From Acorus gramineus (taxonomy: Eukaryota; Streptophyta; Magnoliopsida; Acorales; Acoraceae), in assembly GCA_030737835.1 (NCBI GenBank), contig CM060847.1, forward strand, positions 2,880,484-2,944,483: a stretch of DNA of 64,000 nt, given 5' to 3'. Shown in pieces: positions 34,666 to 46,102 of this stretch. A program made the translations under genes and the position numbers. The notes below the pieces were generated by a model. The model did not search any database. It saw nothing but the letters and a program-made list of their open reading frames with translations, and was not told where the DNA came from. How positions within the stretch are numbered: the first letter of the stretch is position 1; each line of letters opens with the position of its first letter.

Positions 34666-37274
34666 AAAAAGCCCTTATATGAATATGAATTAAAAAAAAT
34701 TGGGGACAAAACTGTCAATAGCACAATTGTAAATATGTATCCTCAACTTATTCAATATTGATCTACAAGTTAATCATCATCGATTAAACAACAAATATTT
34801 TATTATTACATTTTTTAAATAAAAATATATAAAAATACAATCACATATAAAATGACTTATTTCAATTGATATATATATCTATTTAGGAATAATTTATGTC
34901 ACTACCAAGATGGTGAATGATTTCATATATGATTGAAAATGAAGTCGCAAAATAGACTTGTATCAGCTCCCAAAGAAGCAATCCCACTTCTATAATATCT
35001 AATACAAAACAGAGCACAAAACAGAGCGTTGTTTCACGTAGTCCAGAAGGTATAATTACGTGGATAATCTATATACTTCGATAGCTATACAATGAGTAGA
35101 CTTCATTAATAATTTTTCATATTTTTTATCCTATTAGTCCATACAATTCCTCGTGATAATTTATAAATTTTTAATAAAAATATATATCTTATTAGATAAA
35201 ATTTATTATTTTAAAAAACGAAAAATCGATATAACTCTACAGAAAGTTAGCTAAATCGGTTTTAATCCTTGTAAAATTGAAAAATTATCGCAGCTCCCCA
35301 AAAGTATGTATGGTTAGGGTTAACTTGGAATGTGTAGTTAAGGTTAACTATATACCTAACTAAGGGGTGAAAATAAGGGGTTAGGGCATTCTGATAACTT
35401 TTAATGTGTAGTTAAAGTTAATCATATACATGGTTAGTTGGGGTGACGGTGGAGACTGAAACAATATTTTTCTAATAGTGTAAAGACCTGTGACAATTTT
35501 TCAATTTTACAGGTTCTAAAATCGATCTAGCAAACTTCGCAGAGAGTTATATTGATTTTTTCCTTTTAAAAAGTCGTGCAAAGATTACATGTGAAACTCT
35601 CCCTAACATTAGCCAATACAAAAGAAAAAATATTACGCATAATCTCTTTTTACAGTCCTAATTACAGTCCACACATGTTCTCATTCTTTTTGAAACCAAT
35701 ATATCTCATTTAATTATAAGATATATATTTCTATGAAAAATGAAGTATATATATTTCAATGAATTATATGTATCAATTTGTAGACAATATGATTTTTCTA
35801 ACGATACATATATTTCATTAACGTGAGTATAACATTATTGAGACATAAGATTGAAATTTGGTTTGAAAAAATAACAGTAAATACGCTCATATAAAAAAAA
35901 TCACCAAACCCTAACAAAGGTGAGCTCCACAACTAAATATTAAGAGCGTTGATACACTCAATTTGTTTTGCGGCCTGTTTTGCAGTTCCATACACTAAGA
36001 TAACATAGTGTATACTGCGCTAGCTATCATAGTGTATGATGTTCTATAACAAAGTATGAAGTTATTTTTTCATTTTTAAAGAAAAAAAGTACTATTGTAT
36101 CTCAATATACATTTTATTTCATATAACAATTGTATTTTAATGAAAGTGTGTATAATTTTTTTAAAAATAAAAAATAATATAAATGTATAAATCACGTGCA
36201 TTCATGTGAGCAACATAGCCATGTACATCACTGAGTAGAGGGGGTTTTTGGCTGGACTGGGTTAATAACTTATCGATCCAAATTTTGTATTGTTTTTCCT
36301 TTTTATTTTCCATTTTCTCTATCCCCCGTATCTTTTTTCCATTGTAATAAAATTTGAGCATCACCTATTTTGTTTTTATTAAAATAGATATGCTTACAAA
36401 GTTACTCAAAAAAAAATATGGAGTACAAATAATATTGCACAAGTGACTGAGACATATATTTTTCAATGTTATGTATGAAAGTGAGTACAAAACATAGGAC
36501 ACACTGAACTGGGAACATCAAGACAGCCAGATTTGTCTCTTGTTTTGTACCTCGTGCCATCACCACCTCCTCTTCCTTTCTTTTTAATAATAATTTTATT
36601 ATTTACTTAGTATACCAACCCATGTGTCATTCCAAAATCTCATCAAATATGTGAATCCAAATTGAATGGAAGTCCTGATTTTTTTTTCACTGCAGATTGA
36701 ATCAATATATAAGTTGTCTTCCACCTGGAAAAGCCAGGCTAATAACAATAGAATGTCTTGCTGTATATGCTTTTTATTTCCTGGCTGTCTATGGGACCGG
36801 ATAGTGAGAGTAGAGCAACATCAACCAGAGAATCAGAGTTTATGCTGATTTGTTCAGATATAATTATCAGAGTTTATGTTTTTTTCTTTTGTGTATGTAT
36901 GCGTATTATCCGTTTTTGTAATCCCATTTGGGGCATGGAATAAAGGTTTGATAGGACGGGAATAACTAGAAAAGTTTGTTTGTTTAGGATGGATAACACT
37001 GATAGTAATTCTTGAGATAAGTTAGCGTAAGCTTCCATGATAATTTTAAAGGAAAATTTAAATGAGATAGTCTATCCATACTTTATAGAACCCATAAAAA
37101 TAATAAAGATAAAAATAATGATGGCGAAATAAGAAAAATATAGCTAAACAACAACTATTTTGATAGTTATCTATTTTAAAATATGATCAATGTATGATCT
37201 ATCCCAAATATAGCTATGTTGCATATATCCCAAGCGACGACTTGGAATATGTGAACCAAATGTAAGATTGATAT
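34666..37274. other. AT-rich intergenic sequence
   Basis: No gene is visible. Retroposon-like text ending ACTCAAAAAAAAAT occurs near 36250-36420 without a confirmed target duplication. The remaining sequence is AT-rich. Confidence 0.45.
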
Positions 37275-37283
37275 GAGATGCGG

Positions 37284-37526
37284 GGGATTAGGTCAAGTTC
37301 AACGCGCGTTGGACAATTTGATTATTATGTGATTTTAATTGTCCGATCTTATAGAGACTGAGATATTATGTTAGGTTTCAAAATTAAAATTAGGTTCGAT
37401 TAAACTCTAACTATTTTTTTTAAGGATTCGACTGAATTGTATATCTCAAAGTGTTATGAGTCTGATTTGTCAAACGGGCGTTGGACAATCAAATTGTCCA
37501 ACAAGCGTTGGACCTAACCTGATTCC
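37284..37526. mobile_element. Inverted-repeat element, family D
   Basis: The left end GGGATTAGGTCAAGTTCAAC then GTTGGACAATTTGATT is answered in inverse at 37486-37526 (AATCAAATTGTCCAAC...). Flanks GAGATGCGG (37275-37283) and GAGATGTTG (37527-37535) agree at 7 of 9 positions, so a 9-bp duplication is likely. Similar end text occurs in the intron of PR-10 gene 4. Confidence 0.65.
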
Positions 37527-37647
37527 GAGATGTTGTGTATTTTTGCATATGTAGTCATTTTATTTTTGTATATGTATTTAAAAATATATATATATACACC
37601 GATTTGTGTCTGCATCCTTGGTTTTAACATATGAGTAATAAATTTTT

Positions 37648-38248
37648 GGATTAAAGATATCCAAGTCCTCGCAAACATGGGTAATCTCGTATAAGTCCTT
37701 ATCAAAGTTAGGGCAGACGTACAAGTCCTTAAAAACTCACAAAAACCCATATACATCCCTGATTTGAACAAACATTAATCATAACTCAACCTACCCTACT
37801 TAATTTTAACCTATAACCATGAAACGATTAAATTATCCTCAAATTTTTAACCATTTTCAATTAATACCTCAATGAAAATGAAGAAACATAAAATGTTTTA
37901 CAAGGATAATATGATTTTTGCATGGACTAATTTATTTTTATGATTATTTATGGATACTATAATGTCTACACAATTACATGGTGATAAATATTCTGTCAAA
38001 TTTGAATAAAATTTTAACCCGAGGATGATAATTAGGTCGTTGTGAGTTTTCAGGGACTCATATGTCTGTCCCAACTTTCATAGGGACTTACATGGTGATA
38101 AAATATTATGTCAAATTTAAAAGAAATTTTAACTAGATGATGATAATTAGGTTTTTGTGAGTTTTCAGGGACTCATGTGTTGCCCCAACTTTCATAAGGA
38201 CTTATATGGGATTATCCATGTTTACAGGGATGCAAATGCCTTTAACCC
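37648..38248. mobile_element. Foldback Mutator-like element, family B, second copy
   Basis: The 601-base element begins GGATTAAAGATATCCAAGTC and ends with the inverse (GCAAATGCCTTTAACCC). It shares the order of blocks of the 25725-26675 element (AACATGGG, GGCAGACGTACAAGTCC, TTTTCAGGGACTC). The flanks are the perfect 9-bp duplication TAAATTTTT at 37639-37647 and 38249-38257. Confidence 0.85.
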
Positions 38249-38257
38249 TAAATTTTT

Positions 38258-39205
38258 TTATAATTTCTCAACGTTACTAGTTTATTTAATATGGGAGGTA
38301 CAAAATTAAGGGAGGATCAAATTAAAATACAAATAATACATTGCAAATATAAATCTGGCCATTAATCAATTTGTAAATATTAAAATGGTGTTTTATTTGT
38401 AAAATAATTAGAGGCATTTTGTGGGTTATTATATATGTTTAGCCTCCCCAAGATAATATTATTTATTTAATTATTTACTAAATCAAGTTAGTTTACATGA
38501 GAAAAGATTGAATTAGTAATTAGGAGACTCCATGACTACAAAGTACATAGCTGAAAACTAAATGCATGTGAGGGAAAATGTTGAGCTGATGTCCTGTATT
38601 TTAGTGACTAACTGGGGCAAGGGTAGCCGGCGTACTGAAAAAGGAGCTAAACGTCAAGGATGACTTTACCATCTTCCTCGATTGAAAAATGACATGTCTA
38701 GCTCTTGTGTAGTCATATTACAGTTCGCACACCTTTTTTTTTTGTTAAATCATACATTCTCCCATGAATCACATATAGTTATTACAGTAAGATAAAAAAA
38801 AATTCGTCATACACTATAATAACATAATATATACTACGTTATTATAATATATGAAGTTACACAACGAGTTCCATAAAAATGTATTAAGCGTATCAGCGCT
38901 CAATACATTAAACCGTGCTCATAATGTCAAATCAGACCACACGTTTTGCATGATCAGAGAATACCGTGATAGATACCAGGATGTTGAAGTCTTAATTTTT
39001 GAAGATTAGCCGTATTTAATTTGTCTTCTTTTGTTTTTTTACTTCATATCACATCTTCATATTCTGAAGAGAAATCGGTTTTAAATTTCAATCTATGAAT
39101 GGAATTTGTATTATATAACGATGTAGACCTAAAAGCGAAAAAATAAAAAGTCAGTTGGACTCTTACAACACACACAACTTTCACATTACTCTTACAACTT
39201 TCTAG
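38258..39205. other. AT-rich intergenic sequence
   Basis: No gene or bounded element is visible. Confidence 0.5.
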
Positions 39206-39493
39206 GATGAAAAATCTATCGTTCAATGGAACCTAGATGGCATGTCTGAATATCAAATCAGTCAATTATGTCATTCTATGGTTATTTATGGCAATGCCTG
39301 TAGGATACAGGGTAACAGTGATAAGCATATAACTGATATGATAACCACATCATTCATGTGCCAATTAAGGGGCTGGTGGGACACCTTCATTACCCCTGAA
39401 CAAAAACGTGCTATTTATACAACCGTAAAAATAGATCTCGATGAAAGACCTGAGACCGATATTTACACAGCCGTAAAACTTTCATATCTTTAG
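39206..39493 (+). pseudogene. Capsid-like retroelement fragment
   Basis: A frame open from after a stop at 39203 to a stop at 39491-39493 reads WNLDGMSEYQI, then SDKHITDMITTSFMCQLRGWW and an ITPEQK segment. The pattern of a helix with the text GWWD after a D-K...I...F..QL run resembles plant retroelement capsid/coat-type regions (Ty3-like or pararetrovirus-like). No zinc knuckle, protease or reverse transcriptase follows. It is a short isolated relic; the assignment is by pattern recall and is tentative. Confidence 0.4.
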
Positions 39494-39982
39494 TAATTAG
39501 TATGTGACATGCCATTTGTTTTGCCAAAGTGTTCCAAAATAAAAGGTACTTAGGATACATTAGTTATATATTTCATTAGCTAAGTTTATGCTTTTAAAAA
39601 ATACAAAACGACTGCAATATAATATAACATATCATTTTCTTTACACAATTTTTTCACAAAAAAAAGCGTTGTTACACACAGCTCATTTAAAAAATGTCAT
39701 ACATCTTATATCACTTACATTCACTGTAACGAGGTATATAATTTGCTAGAATGTTTTTTACACATTGGATAAATGTTTGTACAATTTATTAAACTTTGTA
39801 TTTTAGATTTTTTTTTTAAAAAAAATACATAAATCATTAAATGATATATACAAAAGAGTGTTTCCAGGGTCTAAATTTTTTTTAAAAAATATTTTTCCTA
39901 AAATAAAAATAAGTGATGTCTAGCTCGTTCTTGTCCCAAACAGATCCTCTCCATCACTGATTATTCTTTTAAAGAAATAAAT
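39494..39982. other. AT-rich intergenic sequence
   Basis: Nothing recognisable beyond AT-rich sequence. Confidence 0.5.
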
Positions 39983-40432
39983 AGAAAAATCCAAATAAAA
40001 ACCGCTGTAAACTGTTTGGAATCCATATAACCCCTTAATTTTTTGTGAAATTCATATAACTCTTTGAAAACACTTATTTAAATTCAAATAATCTCCTGAA
40101 TTAAATTTTCACCGACATATGAAGAATACTATATGAATATTATGTTTTAATCCTAACTGAAAACACAGTGTACTAAAAATGTCATCCAATCCTCAATTGC
40201 ATAATGTTTTTTTTTATTTTTAACACATTGTAAAAATTTTTGGTATATTGTATTTTCAATCAAAATTAACTACGAATATTCTTTATCAATCAATTAAAAT
40301 TTAATTTTAAAAACTATTTAAATTTACACAGTTAGTTTTAATGTGTCATGAATTTCAGAAAAAGTGAGAGAGTACTAAAAGAGTGAGAGGATTACATGTA
40401 TCTCGGACAGTTTTTACACGGAGTTTTTCCTA
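39983..40432. mobile_element. Diverged member of Mutator-like MITE family A
   Basis: The left text GAAAAATCCAAATAAAAACC and GGAATCCATATAACCCC, and the right text ATTACATGTATCTC...GGAGTTTTTCC, follow the ends of the 9682-10174 element. Target duplications have decayed, so borders are approximate. Confidence 0.55.
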
Positions 40433-40558
40433 AAATAATATAAGCAAATAAACACAAGCACACAAAAAAAGAGGGGCATTTTCGTCATACAAAAACACTG
40501 GTCCATGGCTAGGGTTTCGTCAGATGGGTTTGATGTGGCGGCCCCTATTTTAATGCAT

Positions 40559-40720
40559 CTCTCTCTCTCACTCTCACTCTCACTCTGTGAAGGTCTGTTT
40601 TTTTTATTTGCACAAAATACCCATTTTTTATGGTCTTCGATTCTCTCTCTCTCTCTCTGCCTCTCTCTGAATCTCTTTTTTTTTTTCTAATCGCCCCAAA
40701 AAATCTCTCTTTCCCTCCAT
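40559..40720 (+). repeat. CT-rich leader tract of the GATA gene
   Basis: CTCTCTCTCACTCTCACTCT and later CTCTCTCTCTCTCTGCC tracts lie upstream of the GATA start codon, as is common in plant 5' leaders. Confidence 0.6.
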
Positions 40721-40908
40721 ATTTTCCCTCCATAATTTTCTCCTACACATCCTTCCCTGATTTTAAACCCTTTCAATAACCAGATCCGACACTTAAATGC
40801 TTCAACTCTCCCTCTCTTTCAAACACAACACTCCTTCAACCAATCCCAGATTCGAACCCAGATTCGGATACCCTTTTAGCAGATCTTACGTGGGTGTGTA
40901 GTGAAGAA

Positions 40909-41576
40909 ATGGATCTGATCGAACAAGTGAGTGATTCAGACCAACTGTTCACGTGGGTTTCCTCTGATTCGCTCTCCCCTTTTTGATCTTGTACTGATCG
41001 ATCGAGATCGAGTCGTTTTGGGTTCCTTTTTTTTCAGGGATTTAGGTCTACAGATCCGGATCTACGAAACCCAGAAGCGATTTCGGCGGAGGAGGCGAAG
41101 AAGAGCTGCTCGGATTGCAGGACGACCAAAACCCCACTTTGGAGGGGCGGTCCATCAGGACCCAAGGTGAAAGCTTTAAATGTTCAGATCGATCCATTTG
41201 AGATCCTCTCGATTGGGAGCTCTTCGTTTCTCGTTATTTCAATCTCTATCGATTGGGTTCACTAACCGACCCTCTGTTTCCCCTGTTTTTACAGTCTCTC
41301 TGTAACGCGTGTGGGATCAGATACAGGAAGAAGAGGAGGGAACAACTCGGATTAAACGATGATCAGCAAATGAAGGTGAAGAAGAAGACGAGAGGGAAGA
41401 GAAGCGTAGGTGGAGAGAAAGGCAAGGTTTCGTCGTTGAAGCTGAGGTTTCTGGGTTTATTGAAGAGATCGTCGGAGCAGAAACAGAGGGGGAGGTGGAG
41501 CGAACTTGAACTGGGTGAAGAAGAAGAGGCTGCTGTGCTCTTGATGTCTCTCTCTTGCGGATTCATCCATGCTTGA
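40909..41576 (+). CDS. B-class GATA zinc-finger transcription factor with LLM motif
   Basis: Three exons: 40909-40926 (six codons, MDLIEQ), 41038-41166 and 41295-41576, all GT-AG and phase 0, encode 142 residues. The single GATA finger C-x2-C-x18-C-x2-C uses Cys30, Cys33, Cys52 and Cys55 with [20 protein letters not shown] between, and is followed by a basic RYRKKRRE tail. The intron falls inside the finger after GPK, as usual in this class. The C-terminus holds AAVLLMSLSCG, matching the LLM motif of the GATA15/16/17-GNC type of plant factors, which act on greening, growth and cytokinin or light responses. The very short first exon was chosen because it gives a clean donor (CAA then GTGAGT) and keeps frame. 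It is a nuclear DNA-binding protein by family. Confidence 0.88.
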
Positions 41577-42300
41577 CCTGGATCACACTTTGACAGAGAA
41601 TGTTTAGATTTGATTATAAAAAAATGTTATCTTTTTTTTTTATTTTTTTGGTGGGTTTGATTGTGGTGATCGAATCAAGTGGCGCCCGCCCCAGATCAAT
41701 GAATGTAATGTTTGTAGTTCTAACGAATAATAATAATGTAATGAAGATGAGATTTTTAAGTTTTGTTGATCAGTTCATCTAGCTTTGTTTCATGTTTTTA
41801 TGAGAGTTTTTTTTTGTGATGGTGGTTGTCAATTTTGGATTTTAAGGAAATTATGATGTGATGATACGGTTGTGTGACTGAAAATGATGATATCTTTTCG
41901 GATGTTAGATGTCGGTGGCGGTAGCTGGAATAACTATGAATAGGAATATAACTAGAATAGGTTTTTACTTCTTATTAGTCTAATTACACAAATATTACTA
42001 GACTAATGTTTGCTCCTATTTTTATTCTACGTCTGTGAGCAGAAAATAGTTATAGGAGAGAGGAGAGATTGGAATAACTTTACATGAGTTATCTATTCGA
42101 GTCAAATCCAGCTTGCATACTGCCATACATAGTGCGGTTGTTCTGATATATATATGTGGTCCCATAAAAAAGGGAAATCAACTCTAATTATTTTTATAAG
42201 GACACAGATCACAGATATTTCCACCCCAATTTTCATGTTCTCCATCCTATTATCTCACACCAGTCATTTCTGAAACCCAACCCACACATATATTGGTTTA
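41577..42300. other. 3' region of the GATA gene and spacer
   Basis: AT-rich 3' UTR and spacer; AATAATAATAATG near 41727 is a possible poly(A) region. No other gene is seen. Confidence 0.4.
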
Positions 42301-42455
42301 GGGTCCGTTTAGATCTGAGTTTAGGTAGATTCTGTATTTAAAAAATTAAAAATTCATATTCAAACACAATTTCAGCATTTAATTTTTCAAAAACTGAGTT
42401 TGAAACATAAGATTTTAAAAATATCATAATTTCAACATCACATTCAAACGCATCC
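42301..42455. mobile_element. Tourist-like MITE
   Basis: A 155-base element begins GGGTCCGTTTAGATC and ends CATTCAAACGCATCC, flanked by TTA on both sides (42298-42300, 42456-42458). End pairing is 8 of the first 10 bases. Confidence 0.55.
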
Positions 42456-42548
42456 TTAATCTGTAATCCACCCCGATTTATTCTTACCCCTTCTCTCTCT
42501 CCCTCTCTCCGCAGCCTTCTATGCTCACCACTCACCATTACCATCATA

Positions 42549-43112
42549 TAGGGGTGCAACTCGGGCGGGTTGGGTCGGGTTCGGGTCGGGTTCGGCTTTA
42601 ACCCACATTGCACAGAGCCCAACCTGAACCCGAGCCCGAACCCGGCCTCAACCCGAAGGGTTCAACCCGAACCCGAACCCGACCTCAACCCGCGGGTTCG
42701 GGTCGGGTTCGGGTTGAATTCGGGCTCGGGTCGGGCTCGGGTTTAATACTTAAAAGATCATAAAAATTATTTAATAAACAACACAATAAACTCTAATTAA
42801 TTAAATGTATATTCACCACAAAAAAAAACTTACAAAATCCAAATAGTTTATGAATACATATTCTAAATTTTAATTAAGCTAAACATAACTTCATCGCTTT
42901 TCAACAAAAATATAAAAAAAACATTTACCAATTCAGGTTCGGGTTGAGCCCGCATAACCCGACCCCCCAACCCAAACCCGACCCGAATTGGGTTAGGACT
43001 TAGGGTTAGTTCGGGTTCGGGTCTGGTTGAACCCGGCAGAGAAAAACCTCAACTCAAATCCGCCCATGAACCGGGCTGGGTCGGGTTCAACCCGCCCAAG
43101 TTGCACCTCCTA
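42549..43112. mobile_element. hAT-like MITE with GGGTTCGGGT-rich interior, copy 1
   Basis: The left end TAGGGGTGCAACTCGGGCGG pairs with the right end CCGCCCAAGTTGCACCTCCTA. The flanks are the perfect 8-bp duplication CCATCATA at 42541-42548 and 43113-43120, diagnostic of hAT transposition. The subterminal parts are dense in GGGTCGGGTTCGGGT and its inverse, giving long possible hairpins. The centre (42750-42930) is AT-rich. No protein is encoded. Confidence 0.9.
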
Positions 43113-43120
43113 CCATCATA

Positions 43121-45725
43121 GATGTCGTCGTCGCATACCACACCCACATTTCCCTTTCTCTCCACTTCCCTCTCTCCAAGGCATCCTTCACCCGCTCACA
43201 AACACCACATTGCATACCACCACCACTCTCATCTTCTCTCTCTCTCACCCTCTTTCTCTCTGTTTCTCTCCCCTACGCCTCCTCACCCTCCTCTACTGAC
43301 CGCCGCCACCACCACTATACTAAATTCCACCACCACACACTCTCTCTCTCACTTTGTTAAGGGGAAATGCATCAAGTTTTAGTATTTTATTTTGTAAGTC
43401 TAAAAGAGGCACTTCAAGCCTTTTTTTGCTTTTGTTTAGTAATACAAGTTTTGCTATATGTCTCCCTTATCTGTTGAGGTTCTCTTTTTACATTTTTTTC
43501 TTCATATTTTGATGCCTACCTGGGCTTCCATAAGGAAAGTTGGGGGTGGTGGTTAATGTTTGTAAAAGCAAATGGGTTGGCTTTTATGTTGGGGGTGGGG
43601 TAAGCAAATGAGAGGATGGGGAGAAACATAAGTATTTTTATTCCTAATTTCTTTTTAGATCTGTCAACTTTTTAGCTTATAAAAAGTCCTCTTAAATTAG
43701 CAATTATATTTCTTTCAAGCATGAATCTTAATGATCTCACACCCACTTATCCTTTTTAGCTTCTAAATAACAAAACTAAGATAGACCTAACTATATGTAT
43801 TCCTGCTCTACTAAAACAAATTTTCTTATTCAATTTTATTCAGGTTTCCAGAACCAAAGGAGACCAAAAAACATTAAAACCGAGTCATCACAAGTTCAAA
43901 AGGGTGTGAGACAAGACACCAATAACAAGGGTTGGAGAGTTGGTGCCCATCAGAACCTGTTTTGTGGAATCTGTATGTGCATTATTTGCAAATCACTTTT
44001 TAGAGGAAGCTATGTCTGGATTGATTTGGGAAAAAGTCTGAGAGAATTTGATGAACTGGCATAAAAAAAAAGTGTTGTTAAATGAACCCCTTTTTTTTTC
44101 TTTTTAAAACTTTTAGTGAGTCTTACGCATCACCTCTGTGGCTTAATTACCATCAAACAAAATCATATACATTTTTGATATTGATAATAAAAATACATCT
44201 GAGGTTCTTTAGGGGTTGGTTTTTCAACTAACATTTTATGACATACAAGGAATTATGGTAAGTTTAGCATTCATTTGCATTCATTTTTAGAATTGAGCTA
44301 AACGTAACATTATCCTTCTTCTTTTGTTGGAATACCTAGATAAATGATGCTTAGAATCCTGCATTCTTATGATCACCCCTAAAGTTTTTAGATAATTTTT
44401 TTTTAAATTTCTCATTCTTATAAAAACTAAAATTGGATTATTAAAAAGGAGGAATCTTCCTTAAAAATTAGAGCTACCAAAGTGCACCGCGGAGCCATCA
44501 CATTATTTTATTTTTCTTATTTGTTTATTTATTTATTTATTTTGGAGGGGAGGGGGTTGGGAATCGTTAATAAAGTTGTTCTCCTTTTACTTACTAAAAA
44601 ATGCTAAATATTTTGTTTTATATAAATCAAGCAAGTTGATATTCAAAATTGATTAAAAAAATTAACTTCATAAATGTCCAGATCAAAATGACATGTACGT
44701 GAACAAAAACAAAAGACTATAAAATAAATCCTATTGAAATTGAGTCGTGATATTTTATGATTATATCTTGTCAGTTTCAACTAATATTCGATAGGAAAAT
44801 GTTAAAGAGTCCAAAACATATATCATATCACAGGTGTTTTTATTTTTTTAAATGGTCACATCATATAGTGAATTTTATACTTTAATGAAAAGTGTGTATT
44901 ACTTCATTTCGAATTGAATTAACTCATTTTTAATAAGTATATAAAAAAATTTAATGAGGTACATACATTATTTCACATGATGACTAACGATGTTAAAACT
45001 GTATTTAAGATGGTAAAAAAGACTGAGTGTAACAACATGCTTCATGTTTAATATTATTAAGAAAATAGTGACATACTATGAAACCATTGATAAGATGACT
45101 CATGTATCACTACTTTCCAATGTAGATGACATAGATGGATAGCTAAATAAGATTTGAATATCATGATTTGAATTGTTGGGATTTATTTGATCTGTTCAAA
45201 TATATAGTTTATTAGGATGAAATTTAGTTTGTGATGGAGATTGGTGTTAGATATTCAAAAGAATATATTTTCATATGCTTTTAAGAGTTGTTTTGGAGCA
45301 TTTTTCTATGTAATTATTCATTTCTACATGTATATTAGAGAAGTTTCTATTCTTTATATTCAAAGCATATTTTGTATAAATTGACAATATTTATATATTT
45401 AATATGCATTATCATATTTTTCATATGGAGTCAGGGCCTCAATAACAATATGATCGATAGAATAAAATAAATGAACGGTGAGATGTGCTACTTTTCTTTA
45501 TTAATTGGTTTCTCTCACCACACAATTTTTCCCAAAATCAAATTTAAAAATTTCTCCCCTCCTTAAATCTCTCCAACCACAATAACAATATATCTGTCTC
45601 TATCTCACCTCCCTAGTCCCTCCGGCAAATAGTGTTAGGTATTTTTATGATTTTATAAATTTTTCATTCCATTAAAATTTAATCTATTTTGTTGCTTTTA
45701 AGTTTTTAAATTATTATAAAATATT
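43121..45725. other. Intergenic sequence
   Basis: A CT/CCA-rich tract lies at 43121-43350. The open frame at 43795-44064 has no recognisable motif. The rest is AT-rich spacer up to the Copia target site. No credible gene. Confidence 0.45.
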
Positions 45726-45730
45726 GTGTA

Positions 45731-46049
45731 TGTTATGAATACGGTGAATAACCACCACTTCTCTAACCCATAACCTCTCCCACTCTTCAACTCCATAACC
45801 CCCTCATTCATCTCCATAACCTCCCCCACTCTTCTATTCCATAACACTCTTATTATTGCCCCACTATCTCTCCCTCACCTCTATAGACTTGTAACTCCCC
45901 ACCTTTGGGATTCCTCTATGCACCCTATAAATAGAAGGGTTTTCTCTTGTATTCAATCAACCTACGAAGGAAGAATAAATACCTCTCTGTACTTCTCTAT
46001 TTGTTTGTGTATTTTGTTTATGTAGTTATATTTTACTTAGTTTACAATA
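45731..46049 (+). repeat. 5' LTR of the Copia element
   Basis: Begins TGTTATGAATACGG; the last bases are TTTACAATA where the other LTR has TTTACAACA. A TATA box, TATAAATA, lies at 45926-45933. By eye it differs from the 3' LTR at about 17 positions (one a single-base gap), about 95% identity. Confidence 0.95.
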
Positions 46050-46066
46050 CGTTATCAGCACGACGA
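46050..46066 (+). other. Putative primer-binding region of the Copia element
   Basis: CGTTATCAGCACGACG directly follows the 5' LTR. TTATCAGCACG is a variant of the initiator-tRNA-Met-derived sites used by plant Copia elements; the exact tRNA pairing was not tested. Confidence 0.55.
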
Positions 46067-46102
46067 CGCTCTTGTCTAATTCGCTAAAGAGAGATATTTA
46101 CC

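Noticed and set aside
40505-40690. Open frame starting MARVSSDGFDVAAP
   Set aside because: It lies in the CT-rich leader of the GATA gene and becomes a Ser-Leu repeat from the microsatellite.
42560-43100. Interstitial telomere repeats
   Set aside because: The unit is GGGTTCGG-like, not the plant TTTAGGG, and it lies exactly within a bounded hAT-like element.
43795-44064. 89-codon frame with Cys residues
   Set aside because: No family pattern, no promoter or splice context; probably chance.
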